Both the position numbers and the translations under genes were made by a program. The notes under the pieces are model-generated. The model saw only the letters and a list, made by a program, of their open reading frames with translations, had not been told where the DNA came from and ran no database searches. From positions 302,375-366,374 of the forward strand of contig CABJEP010000001.1 of the NCBI GenBank assembly GCA_902364645.1: a stretch of 64,000 bases of DNA, given 5' to 3'. Of this stretch, positions 45,504 to 54,544 are shown piece by piece. The stretch comes from Coriobacteriaceae bacterium. Lineage in GTDB: Bacteria > Actinomycetota > Coriobacteriia > Coriobacteriales > Coriobacteriaceae. The stretch's first letter is position 1. Each line of letters opens with the position of its first letter.

Positions 45504-46781
45504 CTAATCGAGTCCGGAGAACGAGGGGTACGCGCTCTCGCCGTGCTGACTCGCATCCAGGCCCAGTGCCTCGTCGGCCTCGTCCACGCGCAGGCTACCG
45601 TGGAACAGCGCCTTGACCACCGCGGCGATCACCAAGTCGAGCATCAGCACAATAACGACCGTCACCACAATGCCCAGAACCTGCGAGACAAGCAGCGACA
45701 CGTCGCCCGTGTAGAACAGGCCGCCCTTACCGGTCCACGAGAGCTCCGGCACGCAGAACAGGCCCGTGAGCACACCGCCCAAGATGCCGCCGATACCGTG
45801 GCAACCGAACGCGTCGAGCGCATCGTCGTAGCCGAACTTGGTCTTAAGATGGCTGATGGCCAGATAGCAGACGGGCGATACGATCAGGCCCATGACCAGC
45901 GCCGCCCACGGCTCGACAAAGCCCGCACCCGGCGTAACCACCACAAGGCCCGCAACCAAACCGGTGCTAGCACCCACCAGCGTGGGACGACCGGTGTGCA
46001 CGCGCTCGACGACAAGCCACGAGACCATGCCCGCCGCGCTGGCCGTCACGGTGTTGAGGATGGCGAGTGCCGCCACGGCGTCGGCCTTAAACTCGCTGCC
46101 GCCGTTAAAGCCAAACCAACCAAACCAAAGTAGACCGGCGCCCAGCGCCACAAACGGCACGTTATGCGGACGGTAGCTCACCATGCCAAAGCCGCGACGA
46201 CGGCCGAGCATTAAGCAGAGAATCAGGCCCGTGAGACCGGACGAAATGTGTACCACGTCGCCGCCGGCAAAGTCGAGCGCGCCGATGATGTCGCCGATAA
46301 AGGAACCATCGCCGCCCCAAACCATGTGGGCGAGCGGCGCATAGACCACGAGCAGCCAAATGCCCAGGAAGGCCGTCATGGCACCAAACTTAACGCGGCC
46401 TGCCAGACTGCCCGTAACGATAGCGGCGGTGATCATGGCAAACGCCATCTGGAAGGCGATGTTGATGATCTGAGGGTAGACGGCACCATCCGCAGCATTG
46501 CCCTCGGCCGCCTGCAGCACCTGGTTGAGCACCGGCAGGCACAGCAACTGGTCAAAGCCGCCAATAAACGGGCTAGAACCGTCGCCACCGTAGGCCAGCG
46601 ACCAGCCGGCAACAATCCACAGCACACCAACCAGGCCAATGGCGCCAAAGCACATAAGCATGGTGTTGATGACATTTTTGCGCCTGGACAGGCCGCCATA
46701 GAAAAACGCCAGACCCGGTGTCATTAAAAACACGAGCATGGTGCAGATGAGCATAAACGTTGTCGATCCCGTATCGTACAT
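45504..46781 (-). CDS. amt: Ammonium transporter
   Basis: An 11-helix ammonium channel of 425 residues. FYGGLSRRKNVINTM, the WFGWFGFNGGS block and DAFGCHGIGGILGG with conserved pore histidines are present. The frame extends to 46895, but the ATG at 46781 (MYDTGSTTFM) has GGGGGAG a few bases upstream and begins one short segment before helix 1. Paired with the PII gene 154 bases downstream. Regulation by nitrogen status is expected; no obvious operator was seen in the 198 bases upstream, which contain two near copies of GGAAACGGC. Confidence 0.95.
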   Translation of the reverse strand: MYDTGSTTFMLICTMLVFLMTPGLAFFYGGLSRRKNVINTMLMCFGAIGLVGVLWIVAGWSLAYGGDGSSPFIGGFDQLLCLPVLNQVLQAAEGNAADGAVYPQIINIAFQMAFAMITAAIVTGSLAGRVKFGAMTAFLGIWLLVVYAPLAHMVWGGDGSFIGDIIGALDFAGGDVVHISSGLTGLILCLMLGRRRGFGMVSYRPHNVPFVALGAGLLWFGWFGFNGGSEFKADAVAALAILNTVTASAAGMVSWLVVERVHTGRPTLVGASTGLVAGLVVVTPGAGFVEPWAALVMGLIVSPVCYLAISHLKTKFGYDDALDAFGCHGIGGILGGVLTGLFCVPELSWTGKGGLFYTGDVSLLVSQVLGIVVTVVIVLMLDLVIAAVVKALFHGSLRVDEADEALGLDASQHGESAYPSFSGLD

Positions 46782-46979
46782 TCGCTCCCCCTTGGTCGCA
46801 TGAACGTTGTCGGCGCTCATGATGCGGCCGAGGGGCAACTGGTGTAGACCAGATACGGCGTTGTTAAACGCTGCGTTGTCGAATGGAAACGGCACCGCAA
46901 TCTTGGAAACGGCGCGGCAACGGACGCGAAACGAACGGGAAACGTGCGAACGAGAAGGGCGCGCTTGGCTCCGCTCTGG

Positions 46980-47999
46980 CTAGCGCCGGAACAGCTCGCG
47001 GGCTCGGTCGCGGAGGTCGGTAGCTCGAATGACACCCTCGTAACGATTGATGCGCAGACGCGGGAAGGCGTTAAAGAAGCGTAGGTCGCGGCGGCTGAGT
47101 GACACGCTCGGTACCGGGCGGCTCATGCGCTTGCCGGCAAGGCGACGACCGAGCGACGGACGCGGCATACTCGGCGCGGCATCGGCCACGCGGCGGGCAG
47201 CGAGCGCCAGGCCGCGAGCACCATCCGAGATAAACGTCGGCATCGAAGTCTTCTCGCGCAGGGCATCGAGCGCCGCGTCGCCCAGCTCGGCCAGCCAAGC
47301 GTTAACGGCGCGACCGCGGATATGCGTCTGCGCCACCGAGTCAATCGCCGAATCGGGAATACGTTCGAGCATAGAGTCGGAGGCGTCGGCAAGCGACTCA
47401 TTGATGCGGTCGGCAAGGTCGGCACGCACACGCTCAAGCTGATCGGACAGACGCCGCCAGCTCGCCAACGAGCACACCGCATCGACCATCATCGCGACCG
47501 CGACGATAAAGGCGGCCAAGCGCACGATTAGCACCGGCAGATGGCCAAGCAGCCCCAGCAATGCCGGCTCCACTAAACGGCAAATACACAACGCACCCAA
47601 GCCAAACGCGCAGGCCCAGTACAGGCAGATGCGTCCGTGCAGGTTAAACGGCAGATGCGAGTAATCCCAAAACCGGGCACCCGTCGTTTTTTCCAACAGC
47701 ACGCCCACGCTATATTCGATCACGCTGCATACGAGCGCGGCAGCGACAAACTGGCTCGAGGCGTCTGGGATTCCACGCAGCAGCAACCAGCACGCAATGC
47801 CGCCCGCACCGTAGATGGGACAACACGGCCCTAGCAAAAAGCCGCTGTTGGCAAAGCGTCCGTGGTTGAGCATGGCGCAGACTGTCGACTCCCATACCCA
47901 GCCGCAAAAACCGTAGAAGGCAAACGAGAGTACCAGCGCCGAGAGCGGACAGGCGGCAAGCGTCGCGCCGTCAAATGCCATGTCGATCGCGGTTCCCAC
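46980..47999 (-). CDS. CmpB-family (putative ABC permease type IV, PF06541-like) membrane protein
   Basis: A 339-residue protein with five to six helices (residues 18-185) and a soluble, Arg-rich C-terminal part. FAFYGFCGWVWEST, GFLLGPCCPIYGAGG and TTGARFWDYSHLPFNLHGRICLYW (broken here) are the conserved blocks of this family of unknown role. The start is GTG at 47999 with GAGGAG ten bases upstream; an ATG six codons later is possible. It begins 3 bases after the stop of the HD hydrolase, so the pair are cotranscribed. Confidence 0.83.
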   Translation of the reverse strand: MGTAIDMAFDGATLAACPLSALVLSFAFYGFCGWVWESTVCAMLNHGRFANSGFLLGPCCPIYGAGGIACWLLLRGIPDASSQFVAAALVCSVIEYSVGVLLEKTTGARFWDYSHLPFNLHGRICLYWACAFGLGALCICRLVEPALLGLLGHLPVLIVRLAAFIVAVAMMVDAVCSLASWRRLSDQLERVRADLADRINESLADASDSMLERIPDSAIDSVAQTHIRGRAVNAWLAELGDAALDALREKTSMPTFISDGARGLALAARRVADAAPSMPRPSLGRRLAGKRMSRPVPSVSLSRRDLRFFNAFPRLRINRYEGVIRATDLRDRARELFRR

Positions 48000-48002
48000 C
48001 GT

Positions 48003-48560
48003 CTACCCACTCCTCTTTTCGTTCGATTCTTTGCTCGAGCCGTCACTCGGGCCCTCGTTCAAATCGTTCGCGCCGCCTTTGCGCGGCAGACGGCCGGCAA
48101 TCGTCTCGCGCAGTGCGCACCATTTATCCGCCAGGCACACAATCCATGCCTCACGACACGTCGGCGGCACCGGTACCAGCGGAAACATATGCCGTACGAT
48201 AATATTCCGCTCGCGCGGCGTCAGCTCAAAATCTTCCTCCGCACGCGCCAAGGCAAAAAACGGGTGACGAAAGCCATGCAGTCGATGGCTTGGGTCGGGA
48301 TCGTGCCAGTCATAGAGAAAGTAATCGTGCAGCAGGGCCCCGCGCAGCAGCGATAAGCGGTCGACGGAGATACCGACGCGGCCCAGGCGCTCGGCAAAGG
48401 ACAGACTTGCCCGCGCTACCGAGGTCACATGCGTATAGACCGTCACATCGCCATGTTGGATAAACTCATGCATCAGGTCCAAGCGGCCCGCCTGGGCAAG
48501 CTGACGGGCGGCATCGTCGACCTCGCGCGCGATTTTCTCGGCACGAACGGTATCGGACAT
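48003..48560 (-). CDS. HD domain phosphohydrolase
   Basis: A 185-residue HD-fold protein. HGDVTVYTHVTSVARAS gives the first metal histidine, LLRGALLHDYFLYDW the HD pair, and FRHPFF and RHMFPLVPVPPTCREAWIVCLADKWCAL (broken here) the later ligands. Likely acts on a nucleotide or similar phosphate ester. Start at 48560 has AGGAGG four bases upstream. Often found next to the CmpB-type membrane protein, as here. Confidence 0.85.
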   Translation of the reverse strand: MSDTVRAEKIAREVDDAARQLAQAGRLDLMHEFIQHGDVTVYTHVTSVARASLSFAERLGRVGISVDRLSLLRGALLHDYFLYDWHDPDPSHRLHGFRHPFFALARAEEDFELTPRERNIIVRHMFPLVPVPPTCREAWIVCLADKWCALRETIAGRLPRKGGANDLNEGPSDGSSKESNEKRSG

Positions 48561-48788
48561 GCGGCCTCCTTCCGGCGGCGCTCGGCGGCAAGCCGCGGCC
48601 TGCGCGCAATGAATAAAATCATCATCGAATTTACCAGTATGGCATCGGACAAAACGTTTTGCCCCACCAGTTGGCGAATTACCGCGCCGCCGTCACATAT
48701 CAAACGCCAAAATGTGCGAGACTGTCTTGTGCAATTGTGCCGGCCGAGGGAGTGCCGGCGCACGATTCGCATGGAGTAACCCACAACG

Positions 48789-50570
48789 ATGCTGCTTACG
48801 CAAACGACAACGCCCGAGGACGTCAAGGCTCTCGATCGCGCCGAGCTTCCGCTGCTCTGCGGCGAGATCCGCCACGCCATCCTCGAAAGCTCCGCCGCCG
48901 TCGGCGGGCACGTTGCCCCCAACCTGGGCGTCGTTGAGCTTACGGTTGCGCTCCATCGCGTGTTTAACTCCCCCATCGACAAGATTGTCTTTGATGTTTC
49001 GCACCAGACCTACGCCCACAAGGCGCTGACTGGGCGCGCGTACACTTATATCGATCCGGAGCGTTATGGTGAGGCTTCTGGCTTTGCCAATCCCGACGAG
49101 TCCGAGCACGACCTGTTCGCCATGGGCCACACCTCCACGTCGGTGAGCCTGGGCTGCGGCCTAGCGCACGCTCGCGACCTGGCGGGGGATACATACAACG
49201 TCATCACCATCATCGGCGACGGCTCGCTTTCGGGCGGTTTGGCGTTTGAGGGCTTTAACAATGCCGCCGAACTCGATAGCAACCTGATCATCATCGTCAA
49301 CGATAACGACCAGTCCATCGCCGAGAACCACGGTGGCCTCTATCGCAATCTGGCCGAGCTGCGCGCCAGCAACGGCACCTGTGAGCGCAATGTTTTCCGC
49401 GCGATGGGGCTCGACTACCGCTATCTGGACGCCGGTAACGACGTGTTGGCCCTAGTCGACGCGCTGCAGGAACTACGCAATATCGATCATCCCATCGTGC
49501 TGCACGTCTCCACCGCCAAGGGCAAGGGCTTTGAGCCGGCCCAGAACGACCCCGAGCGCTGGCATCACGTAGGCCCCTTTGACATGGCGACCGGCCGAAA
49601 GCTCTGCCCGGGCCATCCGAGCGAGCCTGCGCCGCGCACCTACGCCGACATTACGGGCGAGGCGCTCAGCGCCGCCATCGAGCGCGATCCGCAGGTTGTG
49701 GGCATCACGGCTGCCACGCCCTACATCATGGGCTTTACACCCGAGCTTCGCGCCGCGGCAGGCAAGCAGTTTGTCGACGTGGGCATTGCCGAGGAACACG
49801 CCGTGACCTTTGCCACCGCGCTCGCCAGCGCCGGTGCCAAGCCGGTCTTTGGCGTGTACGGCACGTTTTTGCAGCGCGCCTACGACGAACTGTGGCACGA
49901 CCTGTGCCTCAACGACGCCCCCGCAACCATCTTGGTGTTTGGCGCGTCGATCTTTGGCACCACGTCCGAGACGCACCTTTCGTTCTTTGATATTTCCATG
50001 CTGGGCGGTCTTCCCAACATGCACTACTTCGCGCCGGCCTGCATGGAGGAATATCTGTCCATGCTGAGCTGGTCGCTCGATCACCGCGAACATCCCGTGG
50101 CGATTCGCGTGCCGGGCATTGGCTTGGTAAGCCGCCCCGACTTGGCGCCTGCCGAGGACGACGATTACGGCGTCGCGCGCTACAACGTGGTGTGTCAGGG
50201 CCGCGACGTAGCCGTGCTCGCGCTCGGCGATTTCTTTGAACTGGGCGAGCGCGTGGCAAACCGCTTGGCTGCCGAGTACGGCATCGAGGCCACGCTCGTC
50301 AACCCGCGCTTTGCAACCGAGCTCGACCACGAGTTCCTCGACAGTCTTGCCGCCGAGCATCGCGTTGTCGTCACCCTCGAGGACGGCATCTTGGACGGCG
50401 GCTGGGGCGAACGCGTGGCATGTTATCTGGCATGCACGCCGTTGCGCACGCGCACCTTCGGCATCGCCAAGGGCTTCCCCGACCGCTACGACCCCAACGA
50501 ACTGCTTGCGCGGAACGGCATGACGGTCGAGAACATGGCCGCCGAAGCCGTAAGGCTACTGAACGAGTAA
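48789..50570 (+). CDS. dxs: 1-deoxy-D-xylulose-5-phosphate synthase, divergent form
   Basis: TPP-dependent first step of the MEP isoprenoid pathway, condensing pyruvate and glyceraldehyde 3-phosphate. The 593-residue protein has the TPP/Mg motif GDGSLSGGLAFEGFNNA (143-159) with NDND, and the catalytic Glu in GIAEEHAVTFA (335). It is about 30 residues shorter than usual. The region that normally reads DRAGLVGxDGxTHxG is GASIFGTTSETHLSF here (385-399), losing the conserved Arg and Asp. It may be a divergent DXS or a transketolase-like relative. Start at 48789; GGAG lies about 12 bases upstream, a long spacing. A strong terminator follows. Confidence 0.82.
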   Translation: MLLTQTTTPEDVKALDRAELPLLCGEIRHAILESSAAVGGHVAPNLGVVELTVALHRVFNSPIDKIVFDVSHQTYAHKALTGRAYTYIDPERYGEASGFANPDESEHDLFAMGHTSTSVSLGCGLAHARDLAGDTYNVITIIGDGSLSGGLAFEGFNNAAELDSNLIIIVNDNDQSIAENHGGLYRNLAELRASNGTCERNVFRAMGLDYRYLDAGNDVLALVDALQELRNIDHPIVLHVSTAKGKGFEPAQNDPERWHHVGPFDMATGRKLCPGHPSEPAPRTYADITGEALSAAIERDPQVVGITAATPYIMGFTPELRAAAGKQFVDVGIAEEHAVTFATALASAGAKPVFGVYGTFLQRAYDELWHDLCLNDAPATILVFGASIFGTTSETHLSFFDISMLGGLPNMHYFAPACMEEYLSMLSWSLDHREHPVAIRVPGIGLVSRPDLAPAEDDDYGVARYNVVCQGRDVAVLALGDFFELGERVANRLAAEYGIEATLVNPRFATELDHEFLDSLAAEHRVVVTLEDGILDGGWGERVACYLACTPLRTRTFGIAKGFPDRYDPNELLARNGMTVENMAAEAVRLLNE

Positions 50571-50612
50571 AAAACCTCCGCAAGGGAAGCACCCCTGCGG
50601 AGGTTTTTATTT
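50571..50612 (+). terminator. Terminator after dxs
   Basis: Perfect 12-bp stem AAAACCTCCGCA (50571-50582) / TGCGGAGGTTTT (50596-50607), followed by TTATTTT. Starts right after the stop codon. Confidence 0.92.
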
Positions 50613-50626
50613 TCGCGACGCGATTA

Positions 50627-50842
50627 TCTCAATCTGTAACATCTAGGGCCCGAATTCCCGTCTATCTGTTACAGATCAAGACAAGACGTCTTAGTCCCTG
50701 ACCTTTGTCTCAATCTGTAACAGATAGAGACCTTTTGGCCGTCCAGATGTTACAGATTGAGACATTCGAATTCCCCTGAAGAGAAAATCTCAATCTGTAA
50801 CAGTTACTCGGCAAAAATGGCTGCAGATGTTACAGATTGAGA
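50627..50842. repeat. Array of six 15-bp repeats in alternating orientation, 40-base period
   Basis: TCTCAATCTGTAACA occurs on the plus strand at 50627, 50708 and 50788, and its reverse complement at 50667, 50748 and 50828. Five copies are exact; the second differs at two bases. Starts are spaced 40, 41, 40, 40 and 40 bases, so unique spacers are 25-26 bases. Orientation strictly alternates, which makes three hairpin-like pairs with 25-base loops. It fills the gap between the dxs terminator and the amino-acid importer promoter. It is not a normal CRISPR (repeat too short, orientation alternating, no cas genes). Nothing coding is visible from 50613 to 51034. Confidence 0.93.
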
Positions 50843-50874
50843 CAAAACAGTAAGGCATGCCGTTGCATCGGTCA

Positions 50875-50926
50875 AAACCACCACGAAGGTGCCTGTGAAC
50901 CTGTCCCTTTTTGGTAGGTACAATAA
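50875..50926. repeat. Dispersed intergenic element, copy C
   Basis: AACCACCACGAAGGTGCCTGTG followed by AACCTGTCCCTTTTTGG combines two blocks that also occur near 30085-30105 and 25166-25181. It sits just downstream of the alternating repeat array. Confidence 0.65.
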
Positions 50927-50961
50927 CCCATAAGGTAAGTATGTTTCTGAGTTATTTCGTG

Positions 50962-50991
50962 TTGACCCATTTGAGCGCGATAGGGTATAAC
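50962..50991 (+). promoter_or_regulatory. Promoter of the amino-acid importer operon
   Basis: TTGACC (50962-50967) and TATAAC (50986-50991) are 18 bases apart, 44 bases upstream of the binding-protein start codon. Good match to a housekeeping promoter. Confidence 0.7.
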
Positions 50992-51034
50992 TCTACTCAA
51001 CCGCTAGGGATTTTATTGAGAAAGGTGTTCTACC

Positions 51035-52027
51035 ATGAGCAAGAACCTCTCCCAGCAGGTCGTTCTCGACCGCCGCGGCTTCGTCGCCGCCACCTTCGCA
51101 ACCGTCGCCGGCCTTGGTCTTGCCGGCTGCTCCGACACCAGTACCGAGGCCGACAAGGGTTCCGCCGGTTCCTCCAAGAGCTCCGAGGATACCGAGGTTT
51201 CCGCCACGCTCGACGCCAAGGCATTCGACAAGCTCGTCAACGACGGCCCCAAGGCCGATGACGACGCCATCGCCGCCAGCACCTGGGCTACGGCCGTCAA
51301 GGATGCCGGCGTCTTTACGATCGGTGGCGTCCAGACCTCCACGCTCTTCTCCCTCCTCAACGAGAAGGACGGTCAGACCCGCGGCTTCGACGCCGGTATC
51401 GCACAGCTCCTGTCCAACTACATTCTGGGCGAGAACAAGGTCGAGATCACCCAGGTGACCTCGGACACGCGCGAGTCCGTCCTGCAGAACGGCCAGGTCG
51501 ACGCCGTCTTTGCCACCTACACCATCACTGACGAGCGCAAGAAGCTCGTCTCCTTTGCCGGTCCCTATTACTACACGCAGCAGGCCATCCTGGTACTCGC
51601 CGATAACGACGACATCAAGAGCGTCGACGACCTGGCCGACAAGAACGTCGCCGTCCAGTCCGGCTCCAACGGCCCCGCCATCCTGGAGGAGCTCGCTCCC
51701 AAGGCCAGCCAGCAGGAGTTCAAGACCGACGAGGAGGCCCGCCAGGCACTCCAGCAGGGTCGCGTTGACGCCTACGTCATCGACAACAACATGCAGCAGA
51801 GCGCCCTGGTCCGCGAGCCCGGTAAGTACAAGATTGCCGGCAAGCCCTTCGGCAGCAAGGAGCCCTATGGCATCGGCCTGCCGCTCGATTCCGACGGCGT
51901 CGCCTTCGTCAACGACTTCCTTAAGAAGATTGAGGACGACGGCACCTGGACCGAGCTGTGGCAGATCTGCATCGGCGACCGCACGGGCGACACCAATGTT
52001 CCCGAGCTGCCCGAGATCGGCGCCTAG
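51035..52027 (+). CDS. Polar amino-acid ABC transporter, substrate-binding lipoprotein (glutamate type)
   Basis: Extracytoplasmic solute-binding protein, 330 residues, family 3. The N terminus has an RR pair (LDRRGFVAAT) and a lipobox LAGC with Cys32, so it is probably lipidated by the lgt product encoded at 30130. A Ser/Glu-rich linker (33-57) precedes the two-lobed domain. GVFTIGGVQT, GFDAGIAQLL, DAVFATYTITDERKKLVSFAGPYY and AVQSGSNG resemble glutamate/glutamine-binding GluB. Start at 51035 with AAAGGTG upstream. First gene of an operon with two permeases and an ATPase. Confidence 0.93.
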   Translation: MSKNLSQQVVLDRRGFVAATFATVAGLGLAGCSDTSTEADKGSAGSSKSSEDTEVSATLDAKAFDKLVNDGPKADDDAIAASTWATAVKDAGVFTIGGVQTSTLFSLLNEKDGQTRGFDAGIAQLLSNYILGENKVEITQVTSDTRESVLQNGQVDAVFATYTITDERKKLVSFAGPYYYTQQAILVLADNDDIKSVDDLADKNVAVQSGSNGPAILEELAPKASQQEFKTDEEARQALQQGRVDAYVIDNNMQQSALVREPGKYKIAGKPFGSKEPYGIGLPLDSDGVAFVNDFLKKIEDDGTWTELWQICIGDRTGDTNVPELPEIGA

Positions 52028-52115
52028 GCAACGCGCCTAGTAACGGCCGCAACGAAACCATACGGAAACGCACGGTGCGCTTTATTGCGCTAAACTGTTT
52101 CTTCACTGAGTTGTC

Positions 52116-52146
52116 GGGGCTTCCGTACACACGGGAGCCCCTTTCC
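52116..52146 (+). terminator. Intercistronic hairpin between binding protein and permease
   Basis: GGGGCT-TCC / GG-GAGCCCC stem (52116-52141) followed by TTTCCTT. It lies 20 bases before the first permease start and probably acts as a partial terminator, keeping binding protein in excess over the membrane parts. Confidence 0.6.
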
Positions 52147-52165
52147 TTATCGGCGGGAGGTCCGC

Positions 52166-52825
52166 ATGAGTCTCTCCGAGCTCTGGTCGCTCTATGGCCA
52201 GAACTACATTGACGCGCTGCTCGCAACCTGGGGCATGACGCTTGAGTCGTTTGCCATCGCCATGGTGCTGGCCGTCGCCGTCACCGTGATGCGCGTGTCG
52301 CCGCTCAAGCCGCTGCGCGTCTTTGGCGACCTGTATGTCCAGGTCTTCCGTAACATCCCCGGCATCGCGCTGCTCATTATCGTCGTCTACGCGCTGCCGC
52401 CGCTCAAGGTCGTCCTGCCCTATCGCACCTGCGTTATCGTCGCCACAGTGCTCTTGGGTTCTGCCTTTGGCTCCGAGAACTTTATGAGCGGCATCAACAC
52501 CGTCGGCGTCGGCCAGGTGGAAGCCGCTCGCTCGCTGGGCATGAGCTTCAACCGCATCCTCGCCAAGATCGTGATTCCGCAGGCACTGCGCTCGAGCGTG
52601 CTGCCCATGACCAACCTCTTTATCGCCGTCATGCTCACCACCGCGCTCGGTAGTCAGGTGCCGCTTAAGCCCCAGGAGCTCACCGGCGTGGTGAGCTATA
52701 TCAACACGCGCTCGCTCGGCGGCGTCGCCGCGTTCTTTATCTCGGCGCTCGGCTACCTGGGCACAGCCTTTGTGGTGAGCCACATTGGCAACTACATCGA
52801 TAAGAAGGTGAGGATCCTCCGATGA
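52166..52825 (+). CDS. Polar amino-acid ABC transporter, permease 1
   Basis: A 219-residue inner-membrane permease with about five helices. ARSLGMSFNRILAKIVIPQALRS (broken here) is the EAA loop that contacts the ATPase; VFRNIPGIALLI is the usual HisM/GlnP opening. Start at 52166 with GGGAGG upstream. It overlaps the next permease by 4 bases (ATGA). Confidence 0.93.
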   Translation: MSLSELWSLYGQNYIDALLATWGMTLESFAIAMVLAVAVTVMRVSPLKPLRVFGDLYVQVFRNIPGIALLIIVVYALPPLKVVLPYRTCVIVATVLLGSAFGSENFMSGINTVGVGQVEAARSLGMSFNRILAKIVIPQALRSSVLPMTNLFIAVMLTTALGSQVPLKPQELTGVVSYINTRSLGGVAAFFISALGYLGTAFVVSHIGNYIDKKVRILR

Positions 52826-53655
52826 GCAAGCACTCCTCCCCCGCGCTCACCATGCGCGATGCGCTCTACGAGGCTCCCGGCCCCAAGATGCGCGCCAAGA
52901 TTCGCATCGGCACCGCCATCTCGCTTGTTGCCGTCGTCGCACTCGTTGCCCTCGTGTTGCAGCGCTTTTATGTGACCGGCCAGCTTTCGGTCCACTATTG
53001 GTATTTCTTTACGCACCTCACCACTTGGAAGTTCCTGCTTGCCGGCTTTGAGGGCACCGTTAAAGTCGCACTCACCGCTGGCGCCATCGCGCTGGTGCTC
53101 GGCCTTGCCCTTATGCTCGGTCGCACCAGTGACATTAAGCCGCTGCAGCTGGTCTGCCGCGTGCTCACCGATTTCTTCCGCGGCGTGCCGAGCCTGCTGT
53201 TCATCTACTTCTTCTTTTTGGTGCTGCCCCAGTACAAGATCGCGCTGCCGTCGTTTTGGATGCTCACGCTTCCCGTCGCGCTCGCCGCAGCCGGTGTACT
53301 GGCCGAGATCTTCCGTGCCGGCGTCAACGCCGTGCCGCGCGGCCAGGTCGAGGCTGCCCAGGCGCTCGGCCTCTCCAAAGCTAAAATCACCTTTAAAATC
53401 GTATTGCCCCAGGCTATTCGGTTTATCATTCCGTCGTTGATTTCGCAGCTCGTGGTCGTCGTCAAAGACACCACCGTCGCCTACGTGGTGAGCTACCCCG
53501 ACCTCATGCAAAACGCCCGCGTGCTCATTACCAACTACGACGCCCTCGTGTCGGTCTACCTGGTGATCGCGGTCATCTATATCCTCATCAACGTCGCGAT
53601 CAACAAGGCCGCCGTCTACGTCTCGCACAAGACCGGCGCGACCATCATCCGCTAA
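52822..53655 (+). CDS. Polar amino-acid ABC transporter, permease 2
   Basis: The partner permease, 277 residues, with a longer N-terminal region (about 60 residues) before the core. FFRGVPSLLFIYFFF and the EAA loop AAQALGLSKAKITFKIVLPQA are clear. Overlapping start/stop with permease 1 implies translational coupling. Likely GluD-like. Confidence 0.93.
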   Translation: MSKHSSPALTMRDALYEAPGPKMRAKIRIGTAISLVAVVALVALVLQRFYVTGQLSVHYWYFFTHLTTWKFLLAGFEGTVKVALTAGAIALVLGLALMLGRTSDIKPLQLVCRVLTDFFRGVPSLLFIYFFFLVLPQYKIALPSFWMLTLPVALAAAGVLAEIFRAGVNAVPRGQVEAAQALGLSKAKITFKIVLPQAIRFIIPSLISQLVVVVKDTTVAYVVSYPDLMQNARVLITNYDALVSVYLVIAVIYILINVAINKAAVYVSHKTGATIIR

Positions 53656-53691
53656 CGATTTACCATTTCGAGTCATAAGGAGCCGAGCACC

Positions 53692-54456
<765 letters not shown>

Positions 54457-54544
54457 CCCCATTGCCACGCGGGGCAAATTCATCAACAGCGTTTGCCCCG
54501 CGCCGCCCCTGCGCCATGTCCACCCGGATTCGAAAGCCACGCCC

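Noticed and set aside
48650..48661. 12-base perfect palindrome CAAAACGTTTTG upstream of dxs as an operator
   Set aside because: Single short palindrome without a second copy or nearby regulator; too likely by chance.
50627..50842. CRISPR array
   Set aside because: Repeats are only 15 bases, alternate in orientation, spacers are 25 bases, and no cas gene is in the window.
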